This document shows positions 27,047 to 36,884 of a stretch of DNA of 64,000 nt, piece by piece (within the stretch, counting starts at the first letter, position 1; each line of letters opens with the position of its first letter). Source of the DNA: an uncultured Lachnospiraceae bacterium (GTDB lineage: Bacteria; Bacillota; Clostridia; Lachnospirales; Lachnospiraceae). A program made the position numbers and the translations under genes. The stretch is taken from positions 327,853-391,852 of the forward strand of contig CAKXYI010000002.1 of the NCBI GenBank assembly GCA_934899185.1, in the 5' to 3' direction. The notes beneath the pieces are model-generated. The model saw only the letters and a list, made by a program, of their open reading frames with translations. It did no database searches and was not told the origin of the DNA.

Positions 27047-28051
27047 ATGAAACGATTTATCGTGACAATGACAGGCCTTGTCATAGCTTTGCTTTTGCTG
27101 GTGATCTGGAATGTTACTTCCGGCAGCGTGTCGGTGGATGGTATGCAGATGTGGCAGGTATTGCTCCGCCAGACAAGAGAAGGCGCCTTTTATCATATTG
27201 TGTGGGATATCCGCATGCCCCGCCTTCTGGCGGCTCTCTTTTTGGGAGGGGCTTTAGCGGTATCAGGATTCCTGCTCCAGACCTTTTTCCAAAATCCGAT
27301 TGCAGGCCCTTATGTGCTTGGTATTTCTTCCGGGGCGAAAATGTTAGTCGCCGTGGCAATGATTCTGTGTTTGGAAAGAGGCATGCAGATATCCTCCCTT
27401 GGAATGGTGGCGGCAGCCTTTATCGGCTCATTGCTTGCCATGGGATTTGTCCTGCTCTTATCCATGCGCGTACAGAAGATGTCGCTTTTGGTTGTGTGTG
27501 GTATCATGATCGGCTATATCTGTTCCGCTATCACAGATTTTATGGTGACTTTCGCGTCAGATTCCAATATCGTCAACCTGCACAACTGGTCTATGGGCAG
27601 TTTTTCCGGTACGGACTGGAAGGACGTAGGTATGATCGTTGTCTTAGTCACACTTACGGTCTTGGCTACCTTTTTCATGGCAAAACCGATCGGAGCATAT
27701 CAGATGGGAGAGGCATACGCCAGAAACATGGGCGTAAACATCCGAATGCTTCGCATCCTTTTGATCCTTTTATCCAGCCTTTTGTCCGGCTGCGTGACAG
27801 CCTTTGCGGGTCCCATTTCCTTTGTGGGAATTGCCGTCCCGCATCTGGTCAAGCAGGCGATGAAAACGGCAAGACCACTTTATCTGATCCCGGGATGCTT
27901 TCTGGGTGGTGCGGCCGTGACCCTTTTTTGTGATGGCATAGCCAGAAGTCTGTTTGCCCCGACAGAGGTCAGCATCAGTTCGGTGACTGCCGTGCTTTTG
28001 GTACCGGTCGTCATTCTTATGATGGTCAAAAGACAGGATGCACGGGCATAG
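27047..28051 (+). CDS. FecCD/BtuC-type ABC transporter permease
   Basis: 334 residues with about ten membrane helices. Family motifs: WDIRMPRLLAALFLGGALAV, FQNPIAGPYVLGISSGA, and the loop GPISFVGIAVPHLVKQ that contacts the ATPase. Works with the flanking binding protein and ATPase. Stop is 11 bases before the ATPase start. Confidence 0.92.
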   Translation: MKRFIVTMTGLVIALLLLVIWNVTSGSVSVDGMQMWQVLLRQTREGAFYHIVWDIRMPRLLAALFLGGALAVSGFLLQTFFQNPIAGPYVLGISSGAKMLVAVAMILCLERGMQISSLGMVAAAFIGSLLAMGFVLLLSMRVQKMSLLVVCGIMIGYICSAITDFMVTFASDSNIVNLHNWSMGSFSGTDWKDVGMIVVLVTLTVLATFFMAKPIGAYQMGEAYARNMGVNIRMLRILLILLSSLLSGCVTAFAGPISFVGIAVPHLVKQAMKTARPLYLIPGCFLGGAAVTLFCDGIARSLFAPTEVSISSVTAVLLVPVVILMMVKRQDARA

Positions 28052-28062
28052 AAACGAGGTAT

Positions 28063-29193
28063 ATGATGGAAGAACAATTCGAAGGCATCCGAGCCTGCAA
28101 TCTGGTCGTCGGCTATGAGGGCAGGAGCGTCTTAAAAGATGTAAACTTTTGGGTACGTTCGGGGCAGATTCTGACTTTGATCGGACCCAACGGATCCGGA
28201 AAGTCGACCCTTTTAAAAAGTATCACGAGACAACTGAAGACGATTGCCGGTCAGGTTTATCTGGCAGAGGGGACGATGGATGCCTATACAGATGCCGCGC
28301 TGGCAAAACAGATGGCTATGGTGACCACAGAGCGGATCTCGCCGGAACTGATGACTTGCCGTGATGTGGTCGCTACCGGACGATATCCCTATACCGGTAG
28401 ATTTGGGGTATTGGGAAAAGAAGACGAGGCAAAAGTACAGAGGGCGCTGGAAAGTCTGCATGCAATTGAGGTGGCAGACCGGCTGTTTGCCAAGGTCAGC
28501 GACGGACAAAGACAGCGCGTCATGCTTGCCAGGGCAATCTGTCAGGAACCAAGGATTTTGATTTTGGACGAGCCTACATCTTATCTGGATATGCATTACA
28601 AATTAGAGATTTTGCAATCTATACGAAATATGGTAAAAGAGGAAAATCTGGCGGTCGTCATGTCTTTGCATGAACTGGACCTAGCACAAAAGGTTTCAGA
28701 CATGGTTGCCTGTGTGGATGGAGACACGATAGCAAAGATCGGCAGACCGGAGGAAATCTTTTGCGGAGATACCATTGCATCCCTATATGGGGTCAGCCCC
28801 CAGGCTTATGATGTCGTATCCGGCAGCATGTTTTTACAAAGGGCAAAGGGAGAACCAAAGGTCTTTGTGATCGGGGGCGGCGGCAGTGGAATTGCAACCT
28901 ACTATGCCTTGCAGCGAGAGCAGATTCCCTTTGCGACAGGCATCTTATCAGAGGGGGATGTCGAGTATAAGGCGGCAAAGGCACTGGCAAGTGCGCTTGT
29001 GACAACGCCTGCTTTTTATCCGATCGAGATCCGACAGATGGCACAGGCGCGCAAATGGATTGATGCCTGCGACTACTGCATCTGTACGCTGGATGCTTTT
29101 GGACCACTCAATCAGGCAAATAAAGATCTGCTTTCCTATGCAAAAGAGCAGGGCAAATGGATCAAAGAGGGAGAAAAACCATGGCAAAAGTAA
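28063..29193 (+). CDS. FecE/BtuD-type ABC ATPase with C-terminal Rossmann-like domain
   Basis: 376 residues, about 120 longer than a usual FecE. Residues 1-255: Walker [13 protein letters not shown]-loop region, signature [14 protein letters not shown] (VSDGQ instead of LSGGQ), Walker [13 protein letters not shown] and H-loop SLHELD. Residues ~265-370: a glycine-rich turn [17 protein letters not shown] and then [17 protein letters not shown], which look like a small nucleotide-binding domain. I recall the same tail on cobalamin-locus ATPases of other Clostridia but know of no assigned role. ATG 28066 is an alternative start. The 3' end overlaps cobQ by 13 bases. Confidence 0.88.
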   Translation: MMEEQFEGIRACNLVVGYEGRSVLKDVNFWVRSGQILTLIGPNGSGKSTLLKSITRQLKTIAGQVYLAEGTMDAYTDAALAKQMAMVTTERISPELMTCRDVVATGRYPYTGRFGVLGKEDEAKVQRALESLHAIEVADRLFAKVSDGQRQRVMLARAICQEPRILILDEPTSYLDMHYKLEILQSIRNMVKEENLAVVMSLHELDLAQKVSDMVACVDGDTIAKIGRPEEIFCGDTIASLYGVSPQAYDVVSGSMFLQRAKGEPKVFVIGGGGSGIATYYALQREQIPFATGILSEGDVEYKAAKALASALVTTPAFYPIEIRQMAQARKWIDACDYCICTLDAFGPLNQANKDLLSYAKEQGKWIKEGEKPWQK

Positions 29194-30707
29194 TTATGGT
29201 ACAGGGAACCATGTCAAATGCGGGGAAAAGTATGCTGGTCGCAGGGCTTTGTCGTGTCTTCGCTCAGGATGGCTACCGGGTGGCTCCCTTTAAGTCACAG
29301 AATATGGCACTCAATTCCTTTATCACCAAGGAAGGTCTGGAGATGGGGCGAGCTCAGGTCATGCAGGCGGAGGCGGCAGGCATAGAGCCGGGGGTAGACA
29401 TGAATCCTATTCTCCTAAAGCCTACTAACGACCATGGCTCACAGGTAATCGTGGCGGGAAAAGTCCTTGGTAATATGGAAGCGAGAGATTATTTCTTTTA
29501 CAAAAAAAATCTGCTGCCGGATATCGTAGCAGCCTTTCGGCGTTTGGAAGAAAAGGCGGATATCATTGTGATCGAGGGTGCCGGAAGCCCGGCGGAGATC
29601 AATCTGAAGGAAAATGATATCGTCAATATGGGGCTGGCACATCTGGTGGATGCTCCGGTGCTGCTGGTGGGAGATATCGATCGTGGCGGTGTCTTTGCCC
29701 AACTGCTTGGTACCATGATGCTTTTGACCGAGGAAGAAAAGCAGCGGGTCAAGGGATTGGTCATCAATAAATTTCGCGGGGATGTCACCATCCTGGATCC
29801 GGGCATTGCTATGCTGGAAGAAAAAGCAGGTGTGCCGGTGGTCGGTGTCCTGCCTTATATGTCCGTGACTCTGGATGATGAGGACAGCCTTGCAGAGAGC
29901 CTTTTGCCAAAGGACATGGATCTGATCAATATCGGGGTTGTGCGCCTGCCACGCCTGTCCAATTTTACAGATTTTTCAGTCCTAGACCAGATCGCAGGGG
30001 TCAGCGTTCATTATGTGCGCGATCCGCATGAGATCGAGAAGATGGATATGGTCATTTTGCCGGGAACCAAGAATACCATGGGAGATCTGGCATGGATGCG
30101 GGAAAGCGGAATGGAAAGTGCGGTCAAGAAATTTGCCCAGTATGGACCGGTCTTTGGCATTTGTGGCGGTTATCAGATGCTGGGACAAAGAATCACGGAT
30201 CCGGAGGGGCTTGAGAATGCCATCAAAGCAGACGATTCAGAAGGAATGCGGGGATTGGAACTGCTTCCCATGGAGACAGTCTTAAAATCGGAAAAAGTCC
30301 GCACACAGACCAGTGGAAGTATGGAGATCACGGAAGGCGCCCTTGCAGGATTTTCTTGTCACCGAATCCATGGCTATGAGATCCATATGGGAGAGACCCA
30401 GGCGGTCGATGCCATCAAGCCTTTGTGCTATCTGGATCAGAAGAATGATGTGGTCTGTCAGGAAAGAGACGGCGGGCAAAGAGACAATGTTTACGGCACA
30501 TATGTGCATGGTATTTTTGATGATAAGGATGTGGCATATGACCTGTGCAGGCTTTTGACCAAAAGGAAGGGGTTGACCCTGCAAGCAGAGGCTGACACGG
30601 ATTATCAGTCATTTAAGGAGAGTCAGTATGATCTGCTGGCAGAGGGCATACGAAAGAGCATGGATATGGATGCCGTCTATGCCATGTTACAGGATGCCGC
30701 TATTTAG
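29181..30707 (+). CDS. cobQ: Cobyric acid synthase (CobQ/CbiP)
   Basis: 508 residues from ATG 29181 (GAGGGA upstream); it starts inside the ATPase gene. Amidates the b, d, e and g side chains of adenosylcobyrinic acid a,c-diamide using glutamine and ATP. N-terminal P-loop-like [13 protein letters not shown], the switch region MALNSFIT, synthetase core [11 protein letters not shown], and a C-terminal class I-like amidotransferase with nucleophile [11 protein letters not shown] and [11 protein letters not shown]. Confidence 0.95.
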   Translation: MAKVIMVQGTMSNAGKSMLVAGLCRVFAQDGYRVAPFKSQNMALNSFITKEGLEMGRAQVMQAEAAGIEPGVDMNPILLKPTNDHGSQVIVAGKVLGNMEARDYFFYKKNLLPDIVAAFRRLEEKADIIVIEGAGSPAEINLKENDIVNMGLAHLVDAPVLLVGDIDRGGVFAQLLGTMMLLTEEEKQRVKGLVINKFRGDVTILDPGIAMLEEKAGVPVVGVLPYMSVTLDDEDSLAESLLPKDMDLINIGVVRLPRLSNFTDFSVLDQIAGVSVHYVRDPHEIEKMDMVILPGTKNTMGDLAWMRESGMESAVKKFAQYGPVFGICGGYQMLGQRITDPEGLENAIKADDSEGMRGLELLPMETVLKSEKVRTQTSGSMEITEGALAGFSCHRIHGYEIHMGETQAVDAIKPLCYLDQKNDVVCQERDGGQRDNVYGTYVHGIFDDKDVAYDLCRLLTKRKGLTLQAEADTDYQSFKESQYDLLAEGIRKSMDMDAVYAMLQDAAI

Positions 30708-30720
30708 AGAGAAAGAAAAG

Positions 30721-31812
30721 ATGCAGACAGAACAGATTAGAATCGATGAGATCTTAGAAAAACAGCATAAATTGATGCCTTGGGATCATGACATTTTCCA
30801 TAAGATCATGGAGCATTGGGATGGCATTGCAAAGCCTTTGGATGGCATGGGACAGTTTGAACCCATGCTGGCAAAGATAGGTGCCATACAAAAGACGATT
30901 GAGCCAAGGTTTGACGCGGGACGATTACTTGTCTTTTGCGCGGATAACGGCGTTGTTGCGGAGGGGATCAGCCAATCCCCACAGGAAGTGACGGCGATCT
31001 GTGCCAAAAATATTGCCGCAGGGCAGACGGCGGTCGGTCGTATGGCAAGCCTTGCGGGCTGTCAGATCCGGGTCTATGATGTTGGGATCAATACAAGGGA
31101 GACGATTTGCAATGTCATTGATAAAAAAGTAGCCCCCGGCACAAGAAATTTTTACAAAGAGCCGGCGATGGATGAGATACAGATGCGGCAGGCTCTGCAA
31201 TGCGGACTGGATGCAGTCTATGCCTGCAAGTGTGATCATCTCGACTATGTCTGCATAGGGGAAATGGGTATTGGTAATACGACGACTTCCAGTGCGGTCG
31301 CAGCAGCTCTTTTACAGAAAAAGGCAGAGGATGTGACAGGTCGCGGGGCAGGGCTGGATGATGTAAAGTTACAAAAAAAGATTCGGGTCATTCAGGAGAC
31401 CATCGAAAGATGTGATCTCTATCATGCGTCTGCAACAGAAGTCTTAGCCGGTGTGGGCGGATTTGACATTGCAGCCATGGCAGGAGCCTGTATGGGGGCA
31501 GCCGTCTACGGGATTCCACTGATCTTAGATGGTTTGATCAGTATGGTGGCCGCCCTGGTAGCAGAAAGGTTATTGCCCGGAAGCAAAGACTTTTTGATCG
31601 CGTCCCATGCCAGCCGGGAGCCGGCAACGATAGCGCTTATGAAAGAACTTGCCTTGACACCGGTCATTTATGCGGATATGGCACTGGGCGAGGGTACCGG
31701 AGCCATGATGCTGCTGCCTATGCTTGCCATGGCAAAGGCGGTTTATGATGAGACCAATTCTTTTTCGGATGCCGGTGTAGAGACCTATCATAGATACGGA
31801 GATAAGATATGA
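30721..31812 (+). CDS. cobT: Nicotinate-nucleotide-dimethylbenzimidazole phosphoribosyltransferase
   Basis: 363 residues from ATG 30721, preceded by AGAGAAAGAAAAG; the frame extends upstream inside cobQ but without credible start. Activates the lower-ligand base to its alpha-ribotide. Typical CobT signatures: LLVFCADNGVVAEGISQSP, MGIGNTTTSSAVAAALL, GRGAGLDD, FLIASHASREPA and the catalytic-glutamate region LGEGTGAMMLLPML. No bluB or bza genes for base synthesis are present. Overlaps cobU by 4 bases. Confidence 0.95.
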   Translation: MQTEQIRIDEILEKQHKLMPWDHDIFHKIMEHWDGIAKPLDGMGQFEPMLAKIGAIQKTIEPRFDAGRLLVFCADNGVVAEGISQSPQEVTAICAKNIAAGQTAVGRMASLAGCQIRVYDVGINTRETICNVIDKKVAPGTRNFYKEPAMDEIQMRQALQCGLDAVYACKCDHLDYVCIGEMGIGNTTTSSAVAAALLQKKAEDVTGRGAGLDDVKLQKKIRVIQETIERCDLYHASATEVLAGVGGFDIAAMAGACMGAAVYGIPLILDGLISMVAALVAERLLPGSKDFLIASHASREPATIALMKELALTPVIYADMALGEGTGAMMLLPMLAMAKAVYDETNSFSDAGVETYHRYGDKI

Positions 31813-32369
31813 TCGTAGTCGTCATTGGCGGAAGTGGAAGCGGCAAGTCGGCATACGCCGAAAAATGTCTGCTTGCAATGGAAGCAGAAAAGAAACATTA
31901 TATTGCGACGATGCGCGTCTTTGACGAAGAAGGAGAAAAGCGTGTAGAAAAGCATCGGACTATGCGCAGGGAAAAGGGATTCCTTACCATAGAAAAGCCG
32001 ACAGACTTAGGAGAGATTTCCCTAGGTGCAGGGGATGCCTGGATGTTGGAATGTGTCTCTAATCTTCTGGCAAATGAGATGTTTACGGAAGATGGCATAA
32101 GGGATGAAAAAGAGACGGTAGACAAGATTTTAAAGGATATAGGCAGTCTAATAGAGCAGACTGCAGATGGCGTGATCGTCAGCAATAATATCTTTGAAGA
32201 TGGAGGCAACTATGACGAAACCATGGCATCTTATATCAAGGCGCTGGGCTGCATCAATCAAGCATTGGCAGCCATGGCAGATGAAGTCATAGAAGTGGTG
32301 GTCGGTATTCCGGTCACACTAAAGAGTAAGCAGGAGGAAAGTGAGGGCGGACAGATATGCGAAAAATAG
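31809..32369 (+). CDS. cobU: Adenosylcobinamide kinase / guanylyltransferase (CobU), first paralogue
   Basis: 186 residues. P-loop GGSGSGKSAYAE at the N-terminus and the YIATMRVFDEE...VEKHRTMR segment, where the histidine corresponds to the guanylylated His of Salmonella CobU. The C-terminal ADEVIEVVVGIPVTLK is typical. The usual NEVG motif is altered to SNNIFEDGG. It phosphorylates adenosylcobinamide and converts it to the GDP form. A second CobU-like gene follows two genes later. Confidence 0.85.
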   Translation: MIVVVIGGSGSGKSAYAEKCLLAMEAEKKHYIATMRVFDEEGEKRVEKHRTMRREKGFLTIEKPTDLGEISLGAGDAWMLECVSNLLANEMFTEDGIRDEKETVDKILKDIGSLIEQTADGVIVSNNIFEDGGNYDETMASYIKALGCINQALAAMADEVIEVVVGIPVTLKSKQEESEGGQICEK

Positions 32370-33124
32370 CAAAAGCCATAGGCGTAGCCTTTTCCATGTA
32401 TTCTAAGATACCTATGCCGCGTTTTGTATGGGCATCGGAAGATATGCGCTACCATCTGCTCTTTTTTCCTTGGATCGGTGCTGTGATCGGGGGACTGGAG
32501 ATCGGCTGGTATTATCTGGCAGGCTATCTGGGAGTGGGAAAAATCCTTTCTGTGGCGCTGGCGGTTTTTTTGCCGCTCTTTGTGACCGGGGGCTTTCATA
32601 TGGATGGCTTTATGGATACCAAGGATGCCCTAAGTTCCTATCAGGGAAAAGAGAAAAAACTGGAGATTTTAAAAGATCCCCATATCGGTGCCTTTGCCGT
32701 CATCCATTTGCTTTCTTATCTCTTGCTTGCCCTTGGATTTGCTTCAGTCATTGAGGGAACAAAGGCTGTGACCGCAGTCAGTGCTGCCTTTTTCCTCAGT
32801 CGCTGTCTCAGTGGGCTTTCCGTTATCTATTTTCCGGGAGCAAAAAAGGAGGGCAGCCTTTATACCGAGGCAGATACTTCCGGTGCAAAGGTCGTATCCA
32901 TCGGGCTGATGATACAGATGCTTCTTGTCGTGACCTTCCTTTTTATCTATAGCGGTATGTATGGCGTTTTGGTCACGGCAGCCTGTCTATTGATGTTTTT
33001 GTATTATTATCTTATGAGCCGGCGCCAGTTTGGCGGGATCACGGGAGATCTGGCAGGCTATTTTGTCTGTATGGCAGAATTGTGGTCTGTGATTGTGGTC
33101 GGCATCTATCTTGTGTTAAAGTAA
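32357..33124 (+). CDS. cobS: Adenosylcobinamide-GDP ribazoletransferase (cobalamin synthase)
   Basis: 255 residues, polytopic membrane protein. Characteristic N-terminus FSMYSKIPMP, FFPWIGAVIGGLE, the acidic motif GGFHMDGFMDTKDAL (metal/substrate site) and LSRCLSGLSV. Joins adenosylcobinamide-GDP with alpha-ribazole (phosphate) at the membrane. Starts 13 bases inside cobU. Confidence 0.94.
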   Translation: MRKIAKAIGVAFSMYSKIPMPRFVWASEDMRYHLLFFPWIGAVIGGLEIGWYYLAGYLGVGKILSVALAVFLPLFVTGGFHMDGFMDTKDALSSYQGKEKKLEILKDPHIGAFAVIHLLSYLLLALGFASVIEGTKAVTAVSAAFFLSRCLSGLSVIYFPGAKKEGSLYTEADTSGAKVVSIGLMIQMLLVVTFLFIYSGMYGVLVTAACLLMFLYYYLMSRRQFGGITGDLAGYFVCMAELWSVIVVGIYLVLK

Positions 33125-33136
33125 AAGGAGATTGCA

Positions 33137-33553
33137 ATGGAAAAAAGGCTGGAACTCGTCATTGGTGGCAGGGCGCAGGGGAAAAGTGCATATGTTAAAA
33201 AAAAGTACCCGCACGCCGTCTGTCTGGATGAAAGGGATCTTACAGAGGGTGGCAGACTGCCGATCAAGGATCAGGCACAGGATATCATCCTATGGGATCA
33301 TTTTCATCTTTGTGTCAGAATCTGGCAGCAGGCGGGTATGACGATGGATGAGATGCAGGATAGGATAGAGGAGAGTTGCAGGGCATGCAAACATCTTGTC
33401 ATCATCAGCGATGAGGTAGGAAATGGCGTCGTGCCATTGCAAAAAGAAGACCGCATCTATCGGGATCTGGTCGGAAATCTTTTGATCGGGATTGCAAGTA
33501 AAGCAGAAAGGGTGGATAGAATCATATGTCAGATACCACAACAAATCAAGTAG
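33137..33553 (+). CDS. Short CobU-like protein, second paralogue
   Basis: 138 residues. N-terminal P-loop VIGGRAQGKSAYVKKKY and C-terminal ISDEVGNGVVPLQKEDRIYRD, the motif that follows the CobU fold in the normal enzyme and that is changed in the first paralogue. It lacks the guanylyl-acceptor His segment and is ~45 residues shorter than CobU. It may be a partner, a specialised kinase half or a decaying duplicate. AAAGGAG precedes the ATG; its end overlaps cobC by 28 bases. Confidence 0.7.
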   Translation: MEKRLELVIGGRAQGKSAYVKKKYPHAVCLDERDLTEGGRLPIKDQAQDIILWDHFHLCVRIWQQAGMTMDEMQDRIEESCRACKHLVIISDEVGNGVVPLQKEDRIYRDLVGNLLIGIASKAERVDRIICQIPQQIK

Positions 33554-34167
33554 AGATCGTTTTGATTCGTCATGGAAAAACAGAAGGAAATAAGGAAAAA
33601 CGCTATATCGGCAGGACAGACCAGCCACTTTCCGAGGAGGGGATCGCCGGTATCAAAGAAGGGCTGGGAAGGTATCCATCCGTGGAAAAGGTCTATGCCA
33701 GCCCAATGAAGCGTACCAGACAGACCGCTGAACTGATCTATCCGGGACAGACACCGGACCTCATTGACGGTCTGCGCGAGATGGATATGGGTGTCTTTGA
33801 GGGAAAGAACCATGCCGAATTAAAGAACAGACCATCCTATATTTTATGGGTGGCAACCAGAGGAAAGACGGGCATCCCGGAGGGCGAGTCCATGAGGGAC
33901 TTTGGAAAGCGCACCATGGATGCTTTGACACAGGTACTTGGTGATATGCAGGCAGAGGAAATCAAAAAAGCGGCGGTTGTAGCCCATGGTGGTACGATCA
34001 TGTCCATCGTTTCCCAACTGGCTGATGATGACTACTATAAATATATGGTAAACAATGGCGCAGGATTTCGTCTGACGCTGGATGGCGACGGCAAACTGCT
34101 GGATCTCAAGCCGCTCTTAAAAGAGGATAACTGCATGCAGGATGCTTTAGAGGAGCTGGAAGATTGA
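33526..34167 (+). CDS. cobC: Histidine phosphatase, probable alpha-ribazole-5'-phosphate phosphatase
   Basis: 213 residues. Phosphohistidine signature VLIRHGKTEGN, then ASPMKRTRQTAELI, the acid region LREMDMGVFEGKNHAEL and second histidine VVAHGGTIMS. In the cobalamin context this class removes the 5'-phosphate from alpha-ribazole or cobalamin phosphate. Specific role is inferred from position between cobU-like and cbiB. Confidence 0.82.
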   Translation: MSDTTTNQVEIVLIRHGKTEGNKEKRYIGRTDQPLSEEGIAGIKEGLGRYPSVEKVYASPMKRTRQTAELIYPGQTPDLIDGLREMDMGVFEGKNHAELKNRPSYILWVATRGKTGIPEGESMRDFGKRTMDALTQVLGDMQAEEIKKAAVVAHGGTIMSIVSQLADDDYYKYMVNNGAGFRLTLDGDGKLLDLKPLLKEDNCMQDALEELED

Positions 34168-35144
34168 TATATCACATGATCGCCTTTGTGGGCGGCTTTA
34201 TCCTTGACCTGATCTTGGGAGATCCCTACAATTTTCCACATCCGGTCCGTCTGATCGGTCGTCTGATCTCTGCCATTGAAAAGCACGATCTGGGCGAAGG
34301 GGATGCAAAAGCCTTATCCGGAGAACAAAAAAGAAGTTATGGGCGCAGACTGGTTATCATCGTCTGTGTGACGACCCTTTTGCTTACGGCGTTTATCCTG
34401 TTTTTGGCATATGGGATCCATCCGATAGTGGGATGTCTGGTGGAATTGATCCTGACCTATCAGACCCTGGCACTCCGCTGTCTTTGCAAGGAGAGCAAAA
34501 AAGTATATATATGCCTGCGGGATAAGACCTTAGAAGATGCCAGATATGCGGTATCGATGATCGTTGGCAGGGATACCCAGAATTTAAGCCCGACCGGGGT
34601 TGCCAAGGCTGCCATTGAGACGGTCGCGGAGAATACCTCGGATGGTGAGATCGCACCTATGCTTTATCTGGCTTTGGGCGGACCTATCCTGGGACTTACC
34701 TACAAGGCGATCAATACCATGGATTCCATGTTGGGCTATAAGAATGACCGCTATCTGGATTTTGGCAGATGCGCGGCAAAACTGGATGATCTGGTCAACT
34801 TTCTTCCGGCGAGGATCAGTGCCTTATGCCTTTGGGTGGCATCGGCTTTCTTAGGCAAAGACTATGATGCAAAAAGGGCATGGCAGATCTATCGCAGAGA
34901 CCGCTATCAGCACGCCAGTCCAAATTCGGCACAGACAGAAGCCATGGCAGCGGGATCCCTTGGTATCCGGCTTGCGGGAGACGCTTCTTATTTTGGAAAG
35001 ATCGTAAAAAAGCCAACGCTGGGGGATGCGACGCGCGAGATCGTCTATGAGGATATCCTGCGCATGAACCGGCTGGCATACGGGGCGGCTGTCTTTTGCC
35101 TGCTCCTGTGCCTTGGAATCATGGGGCTGATCCTGGCATTTTAA
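34164..35144 (+). CDS. cbiB: Adenosylcobinamide-phosphate synthase (CbiB)
   Basis: 326 residues, membrane protein. Start TTG 34164 overlaps the cobC stop by 4 bases and has AGGAGC 8 bases upstream; ATG 34176 is too far from it. Motifs: LDLILGDPYNFPHPVRLIGR, VGRDTQNL, AAIETVAENTSDGEIAPML and YKAINTMDSMLGYKNDRY. Attaches aminopropanol (phosphate) to adenosylcobyric acid. Confidence 0.94.
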   Translation: MIYHMIAFVGGFILDLILGDPYNFPHPVRLIGRLISAIEKHDLGEGDAKALSGEQKRSYGRRLVIIVCVTTLLLTAFILFLAYGIHPIVGCLVELILTYQTLALRCLCKESKKVYICLRDKTLEDARYAVSMIVGRDTQNLSPTGVAKAAIETVAENTSDGEIAPMLYLALGGPILGLTYKAINTMDSMLGYKNDRYLDFGRCAAKLDDLVNFLPARISALCLWVASAFLGKDYDAKRAWQIYRRDRYQHASPNSAQTEAMAAGSLGIRLAGDASYFGKIVKKPTLGDATREIVYEDILRMNRLAYGAAVFCLLLCLGIMGLILAF

Positions 35145-35173
35145 GAACATAGCAGAAGATGGGAAGGAATGGC

Positions 35174-36238
35174 ATGCACGGAGGAGATTGTTATCGCAAT
35201 GAAGTGAATATGGATTTTTCGATCAATGTCAATCCGCTGGGCATACCGGAGGAGGTGGCGGATGCCATGCAGCAGGCACTGATGCAAGCCATGGTCTACC
35301 CGGATCCCCAGTGTCAGGCACTGCGTCAGGCGATCGGCAGCGTCTATCAAAAAGACCCAGCATGTATTGTCTGTGGCAATGGGGCATCTGACCTGTTGCT
35401 TGCCTTTGTCCGTGCTTTTATGCCAAGGAAGGCACTCCTGCCGGCACCGGGCTTTTCGGGCTATGCCTATGCCTTAAAAAGTATTGGATGTCATATTGTA
35501 TTATTTGATACCAAAGAGGACGAGGATTTTGCCCTGTCCGAGGCGTTTTTGGATCGCATTAGATCAGAAGCACCGGATCTGGTTATCCTGACCAATCCCG
35601 GCAATCCCAGCGGGCATCTGCTGTCACAAGAATTTTTAAAAAAAGTGGCGGGGCTTTGCCGGCATATGGATATTCGGCTTTTGATCGATGAGTGCTTTAT
35701 CGAACTGACCGGAGAAGGCAAAGACAATTCTTTCTTAAAGGCATCTTCCGGAACAAAGAATATCTTTATCTTACAGGCGCTGACAAAGAGCATGGCGATC
35801 CCGGGCATCCGTTTGGGCTATCTGTTTTGCCCGGAGAAGCAGGATGCCAAAAAAGTGCAGGAACAGGTGAGCGAATGGAATGTTTCTGTCATTGCACAGA
35901 GGGCAGGCATTGCAGGTATGCAGGTCTTGGCGGATGGGACTTATCTGTCGCAGACAAGGCAGCTTCTGGAAAGGGAAAGAGAGTATCTTACGCAGGGCTT
36001 GCAGGCTCTTGGCGCAAAAGTCTATCCGGGGACAGCCAATTTCCTTTTGTTTTATGAAGATAGCATAGACTGGTATGCCGCCTTATTAAAAGAAAAGATA
36101 CTGATCCGGGATTGCAGTGATTATGCCGGGCTCTCCAAGGGATTTTATCGCATAGCGATCCGCAGGCGGGAAGAAAATCAGGTTCTGGTGGAGACCATGC
36201 AGGCAGTCAAAGAGGGGAAGGAAGTCAGATGGAAATAG
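35174..36238 (+). CDS. cobD: L-threonine-O-3-phosphate decarboxylase (CobD), PLP enzyme
   Basis: 354 residues from ATG 35174 (GGGAAGGA 6-14 bases upstream), which gives the family N-terminus HGGDCYRNEVNMDFSINVNP; ATG 35159 is an alternative. Class I/II aminotransferase fold with ILTNPGNPSGHLL, LLIDECFIEL and the PLP lysine in LTKSMAIPGIRLGY. Produces aminopropanol phosphate for CbiB, its upstream neighbour. Its end overlaps cbiC by 10 bases. Confidence 0.9.
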   Translation: MHGGDCYRNEVNMDFSINVNPLGIPEEVADAMQQALMQAMVYPDPQCQALRQAIGSVYQKDPACIVCGNGASDLLLAFVRAFMPRKALLPAPGFSGYAYALKSIGCHIVLFDTKEDEDFALSEAFLDRIRSEAPDLVILTNPGNPSGHLLSQEFLKKVAGLCRHMDIRLLIDECFIELTGEGKDNSFLKASSGTKNIFILQALTKSMAIPGIRLGYLFCPEKQDAKKVQEQVSEWNVSVIAQRAGIAGMQVLADGTYLSQTRQLLEREREYLTQGLQALGAKVYPGTANFLLFYEDSIDWYAALLKEKILIRDCSDYAGLSKGFYRIAIRRREENQVLVETMQAVKEGKEVRWK

Positions 36239-36873
36239 AAATCGTAAAGCCGCAGGAGATTGAGAAGCGGAGTTTTGAGATCATTGAGGAAGAATTGCAA
36301 GAGAGGGGGATCGTTCTGCCGGAAAAAGAAGTACCGATCACCAAACGTGTCATCCATACCAGTGCTGATTTTTCCTACGCCAAGACCATGACCTATTCGC
36401 CGGAAGCCATCGAACAGGCGTTGGAACTGATCAAAGGTGGGGCACATATTGTGACCGATACCAATATGGCTAAGGCTGGTATCAATAAGAAGACACTGGC
36501 TCGTTTTGGCGGACAGGTACACTGCTTTATGGCAGATGAAGCTGTGGCAAAAGAGGCAAAGGAACGCGGTGTGACGCGCGCGGTTGTCAGCATGGAGACG
36601 GCGGCAAGACTGCCCGGACCTGTCATCTTTGCTATAGGCAATGCGCCGACAGCACTGATCGAACTGCATGAGATGATAGAGCAGGGAGTCTATGTCCCGG
36701 CATTTATCATTGGCGTTCCGGTTGGGTTTGTCAATGTGGAGGCGGCAAAAGAATTGTTCCTTGACAAAGATGTGCCATATATCATCAACCGGGGGCGCAA
36801 GGGTGGAAGCAACATTGCGGCTGCCATCTGCAATGCCTTGCTTTATCTGGCAAGCAACAATATCAGAGATTAG
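36229..36873 (+). CDS. cbiC: Cobalt-precorrin-8 methylmutase (CbiC)
   Basis: 214 residues. KRVIHTSADFSYAKT carries the catalytic histidine; GGAHIVTDTNMAKAGI, FAIGNAPTAL, PAFIIGVPVGFVNVEAAKE and NRGRKGGSNIAAAICNAL are family motifs. Moves the C11 methyl group to C12, giving cobyrinic acid. Confidence 0.95.
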   Translation: MEIEIVKPQEIEKRSFEIIEEELQERGIVLPEKEVPITKRVIHTSADFSYAKTMTYSPEAIEQALELIKGGAHIVTDTNMAKAGINKKTLARFGGQVHCFMADEAVAKEAKERGVTRAVVSMETAARLPGPVIFAIGNAPTALIELHEMIEQGVYVPAFIIGVPVGFVNVEAAKELFLDKDVPYIINRGRKGGSNIAAAICNALLYLASNNIRD

Positions 36874-36884
36874 AGGGTAGGTCT

